From NCBI GenBank assembly GCA_900149785.2, contig FSSI02000006.1, positions 81,064-145,063 on the forward strand: a DNA stretch of 64,000 nucleotides, written 5' to 3'. Shown here in pieces: positions 62,101 to 64,000 of the stretch. Source of the DNA: Sodalinema lacuna_A. Lineage in GTDB: Bacteria > Cyanobacteriota > Cyanobacteriia > Cyanobacteriales > Geitlerinemataceae. Each line of letters opens with the position of its first letter. Within the stretch, counting starts at the first letter, position 1. Position numbers and translations under genes: made by a program. The notes below the pieces were generated by a model. That model did no database searches, was not told the DNA's origin, and saw only the letters and a list, made by a program, of their open reading frames with translations.

Positions 62101-62743
62101 CGGTGGAGATGGTTGGGCCTATGACATCGGCTTTGGCGGCTTAGATCACGTCATCGCCAGTGGTCAAAACGTCAACATCCTGGTCATGGATACGGAGGTG
62201 TATTCCAACACCGGCGGACAGTCGTCTAAAGCGACTCCTCGCGGTGCGGTGGCTAAGTTTGCCGCTGGTGGGAAACCGGCACCGAAGAAAGATTTGGGCT
62301 TAATTGCCATGACCTACGGCAACGTCTATGTGGCCTCCGTGGCCATGGGGGCGCGGGATGAACATACCCTGAAGGCCTTTATCGAAGCGGAGGCCTATGA
62401 GGGGCCGTCCTTGATTATTGCCTACAGCCATTGCATCGCTCATGGCATTAACATGACCACCGCCATGACTCATCAGAAAGCCTTGGTTGAAAGTGGTCGC
62501 TGGTTGCTGTATCGCTATAACCCTGAGTTGAAAGAGATGGGTCAGAATCCCTTGCAAGTGGATTCGCGATCGCCCAAGAAAGGGGTGGAAACCTCCATGT
62601 ACGCGGAAAACCGCTTCAAGATGCTCACCAAAACCAAACCCAAAGACGCGAAGCGGTTGCTGAAAGAAGCTCAAGGCGATGTGGATACTCGTTGGGCCAT
62701 GTATGAATACCTGGCCAATCGTCCCCTCACCAACAACGAATAG
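59192..62743 (+). CDS. nifJ: Pyruvate:ferredoxin (flavodoxin) oxidoreductase
   Basis: 1183 residues, a single-chain PFOR of normal length. Domain order: pyrimidine-binding (VIAIYPITPASPMGEWAD), gamma and transketolase-C-like parts, a ferredoxin insert with two clusters (CVQCGKCVMVCPHG and CTGCGICVDVCPAK), and the TPP domain with CAGCGETPY, GDGWAYDIGFGG and NTGGQSSKATPRG. It oxidises pyruvate to acetyl-CoA with reduction of ferredoxin or flavodoxin. The ATG at 59192 (MNTKTYATLDGNEAVA) gives the usual start. In cyanobacteria it serves fermentation and can feed hydrogenase; its position beside the hyp genes fits that. It does not imply nitrogen fixation. Confidence 0.97.
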   Translation: MNTKTYATLDGNEAVARVAYKLNEVIAIYPITPASPMGEWADAWMSEGQPNLWGTVPSVIEMQSEGGAAGAVHGSLQTGSLTTTFTASQGLLLMVPNLYKIAGELTSAVLHVAARSVAAQALSIFGDHSDVMAARGTGFALLCSASVQEAQDLALVAHTASLESRVPFIHFFDGFRTSHEIQKIETLDESIIRDLIDDDWVYAHRSRGLTPDRPVLRGTAQNPDVFFQARESVNPFYNACPDMVQRAMDQLAQHTGRQYQIYEYHGAPDADRVVVLMGSGCETAQETVDYLSAQGEKVGVLKVRLYRPWDIDKLLAAFPNTVKKIAVLDRTKEPGASGEPLYLDIVSAFSEAWEGTMPKIVGGRYGLSSKEFNPAMVKGVFDNLSQDKPKNHFTIGIHDDLTQTSLPYDESFSTEPDEVSRSVFYGLGSDGTVGANKNSIKIIGSATDNYAQGYFVYDSKKSGAVTVSHLRFGPRAIRSTYLINQANFVGCHQWTFLEKLNVLKAAAPGATFLLNSPYGPDEVWDRLPLEIQEQIVRKNLKFYVINALQVARDNGMGGRINTVMQTCFFALSGVLPREEAISEIKKAIEKTYGKKGQAIVQMNLNAVDATLDHLYEVNVREATSTVRMSPTIPDAAPEFVRTIEGKMLAREGDDLPVSALPCDGTYPTGTAKWEKRNVAQEIPVWDPDVCVQCGKCVMVCPHGVIRGKAYDEGQLGNAPESFKFTDIRDKDPNFAGSKFTIQVAPEDCTGCGICVDVCPAKNKSMPSKKAINMEAQPPLREQERENWDFFMNLPNPDRRNLHLDRIRQQQWQEPLFEFSGACAGCGETPYLKLVSQLFGDRTVIANATGCSSIYGGNLPTTPWAQNAEGRGPAWSNSLFEDNAEFGLGFRMSLNKHMGFAQELLQKLSGELGDNLVQQILDNPQKSEADIWDQREAVAGLKQQLESLNSPDAKQLRSLADYLVKKDVWIIGGDGWAYDIGFGGLDHVIASGQNVNILVMDTEVYSNTGGQSSKATPRGAVAKFAAGGKPAPKKDLGLIAMTYGNVYVASVAMGARDEHTLKAFIEAEAYEGPSLIIAYSHCIAHGINMTTAMTHQKALVESGRWLLYRYNPELKEMGQNPLQVDSRSPKKGVETSMYAENRFKMLTKTKPKDAKRLLKEAQGDVDTRWAMYEYLANRPLTNNE

Positions 62744-62810
62744 ACCTTCAGAACCGTCGGGGGAGCCACCCCATTGGCTCCCCCAGTCCCCCTAGTTTGA
62801 CGCGAATATC

Positions 62811-63827
62811 ATGGAACTCACCACACAGTATCTCGGACTCAGCCTCAAATCGCCCCTGGTTCCCTCAGCGGCGGCTCCTTTAACAGAAGACATCGATAAT
62901 GTCAAGCGTTTAGAGGATGCTGGAGCGGCGGCGATCGTGCTACACTCCCTGTTTGAAGAACAACTGCTCAAAGAGAAATTCGAGTTACACCACCACCTCG
63001 AATATGGAACCGAGAGTTTCGCCGAAGCCCTGACTTATTTCCCCGAAGCCGAAGAATACCACGTCGGTCCCCAACTGTATCTCGACCATATCCGCGAGGC
63101 CAAAGCCAGCGTTGACATTCCCATCATCGCCAGTTTAAACGGTTTTTCCCCCGGCGGTTGGGTCGAATATGCCCAACAGATGCAAGACGCCGGGGCCGAT
63201 GCCTTGGAGTTGAACATCTACTATGTTCCCACGGACATGAACATGACCGGGGCTGAGGTGGAAGAGAACTATCTCAACATCTTGCGAGATGTCAAAGGAG
63301 AAGTTCGCATCCCCGTGGCGGTGAAGTTGAGTCCCTTTTTCAGCAATATGGCCAATATGGCCAAACGGCTATCGGAAGCCGGGGCGGATGGACTGGTGTT
63401 GTTTAACCGCTTCTACCAGCCGGACATTGATTTAGAGGAGTTGGAAGTTTCGCCCCATGTCCTCTTGAGTACCCCCCAGGACCAGCGGTTACCCATGCGT
63501 TGGATTGCCCTGTTGTATGGTCAAGTTGAGACGGATTTTGCAGCCACCGGCGGCATTCAACATGGTACCGATGCCATCAAGTTACTTATGGCCGGGGCGA
63601 AGGTGACGCAAGTTTGTTCGGCGTTACTCCGTCATGGGATTCCCCATCTCCGGAACCTTGAACATCAGATGTTGCATTGGATGGAAGAACATGAGTATGA
63701 GTCGGTGCAACAGATGCAGGGTAGTATGAGTCAGCGCCATTGTCCTGATAAGTCTGCCTATGAACGGGCGCAATACATGAAGGCAGTCTCCTCCTATCAG
63801 TATGAACCGGAACGGGTAATGTCTTAG
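62811..63827 (+). CDS. Dihydroorotate dehydrogenase-like protein
   Basis: 338 residues, TIM-barrel FMN protein. LTTQYLGLSLKSPLVPSAA, ASLNGFSPGGWVEYAQQM, ELNIYYVPTDMNMTGAEVE and VAVKLSPFFSNMANMAKRL are typical of the DHOD-like group found behind nifJ in many cyanobacteria and other fermentative bacteria. It lacks parts of the pyrimidine-pathway signature, so the true substrate may not be dihydroorotate. It starts 67 bp after nifJ on the same strand; a probable operon. The start is an ATG (MELTTQYL). Confidence 0.88.
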   Translation: MELTTQYLGLSLKSPLVPSAAAPLTEDIDNVKRLEDAGAAAIVLHSLFEEQLLKEKFELHHHLEYGTESFAEALTYFPEAEEYHVGPQLYLDHIREAKASVDIPIIASLNGFSPGGWVEYAQQMQDAGADALELNIYYVPTDMNMTGAEVEENYLNILRDVKGEVRIPVAVKLSPFFSNMANMAKRLSEAGADGLVLFNRFYQPDIDLEELEVSPHVLLSTPQDQRLPMRWIALLYGQVETDFAATGGIQHGTDAIKLLMAGAKVTQVCSALLRHGIPHLRNLEHQMLHWMEEHEYESVQQMQGSMSQRHCPDKSAYERAQYMKAVSSYQYEPERVMS

Positions 63828-63844
63828 GACGGCAACAGAGAGAA

Positions 63845-63988
63845 CCCACCCCTGGCCCCTCCCAAGAGGGGAAGAACCCACCCCAACCCCTCCCAAGAGG
63901 GGAAGAACCCACCCCAACCCCTCCCAAGAGGGGAAACCAGAGGAAAATCCCCTCCAGGGAGGGGTGCCCGAAGGGCGGGGTGGGTCCT
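63845..63988. repeat. C-rich interspersed repeat block, about 32 bp x 3 and an inverted part
   Basis: Three near-identical copies of a unit with GAACCCACCCCAACCCCTCC then CAAGAGGGGAA, each able to pair CCCCTCC with GGAGGGG-like bases. An inverted relative (CCCCTCCAGGGAGGGG and GGGCGGGGTGGGTCC) follows. Such blocks are dispersed in many cyanobacterial genomes. It runs toward the window end and may continue. Confidence 0.85.
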
Positions 63989-64000
63989 CGGGGTGTGTTG

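Noticed and set aside
59192..62743. nifJ as a sign of nitrogen fixation
   Set aside because: NifJ is widespread in non-fixing cyanobacteria as a fermentative PFOR, and no nif structural gene is in the window.
1..64000. tRNA or rRNA genes
   Set aside because: The intergenic stretches were read on both strands for T-loop and rRNA signatures; none was convincing. A covariance-model search would settle it.

Overview
The window is cyanobacterial chromosomal DNA. The octamer GCGATCGC (HIP1) recurs in most genes, and there are genes for an allophycocyanin core subunit (apcF), BtpA, ferredoxin:thioredoxin reductase, a cyanoexosortase, SufR/SufBCDS and NtcA-type glnA control. Gene style and fairly high GC suggest a filamentous non-heterocystous (Oscillatoriales-like) species; that placement is inference. 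No rRNA or tRNA gene and no CRISPR array was recognised.

Layout. 1-1.8 kb: cobG (cut by the window edge), cobH and cobI with ATGA overlaps. 1.9-5.3 kb: a PhnD-like lipoprotein beside a hybrid histidine kinase. 5.2-12.4 kb: DUF1997, SDR and YfaP-like proteins, argJ, VKOR-thioredoxin, btpA, SGNH hydrolase. 12.6-18.9 kb: DegT aminotransferase, cyanoexosortase, S9 peptidase, sugar nucleotidyltransferase, scpA. 19-23.3 kb: cobK, FeS photolyase, an FAD oxidoreductase lacking its redox disulfide, moaE. 23.3-31.2 kb: an M20 amidohydrolase and a DUF3352 protein, once adjacent, now separated by about 4.6 kb of inserted DNA with a 124-bp direct repeat at each end. 31.4-39.5 kb: zinc-ribbon protein, TPR protein, a repeat protein, pheT, glnA, apcF. 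39.7-46.3 kb: sufS, sufD, sufC, sufB and ftrC on the minus strand, divergent from sufR. 46.3-51.7 kb: hypothetical, TPR, DUF3531 and NUDIX genes and a P-type ATPase. 51.7-58.8 kb: hypD, hypA, hypB, hypF, hypC for [NiFe]-hydrogenase maturation (no hypE here), interrupted by an AAA ATPase and a truncated DUF4276 partner. 59-63.8 kb: nifJ and a dihydroorotate-dehydrogenase-like gene, then a repeat block.

The most unusual region is the 24.56-29.20 kb insert. It carries a PD-(D/E)XK (Rpn-type) nuclease gene that overlaps, by ATGA, a helix-turn-helix gene with an apparent one-base frameshift, and divergently a three-gene set: two small glycine-rich membrane proteins and a membrane protein with a GRAM/PH-like region and a SHOCT tail. 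This set is the best candidate for an undescribed system; its function cannot be read from the sequence.

Regulation visible in the DNA: two CAAC-N6-GTTG SufR boxes between ftrC and sufR; a textbook NtcA-activated promoter (GTA-N8-TAC, 22 bp, TAGGAT) upstream of glnA; terminators behind glnA, apcF and the zinc-ribbon gene; palindromes starting GTAGGG and ending CCCTAC at 43.46 and 48.86 kb; and several short tandem-repeat arrays at gene borders.
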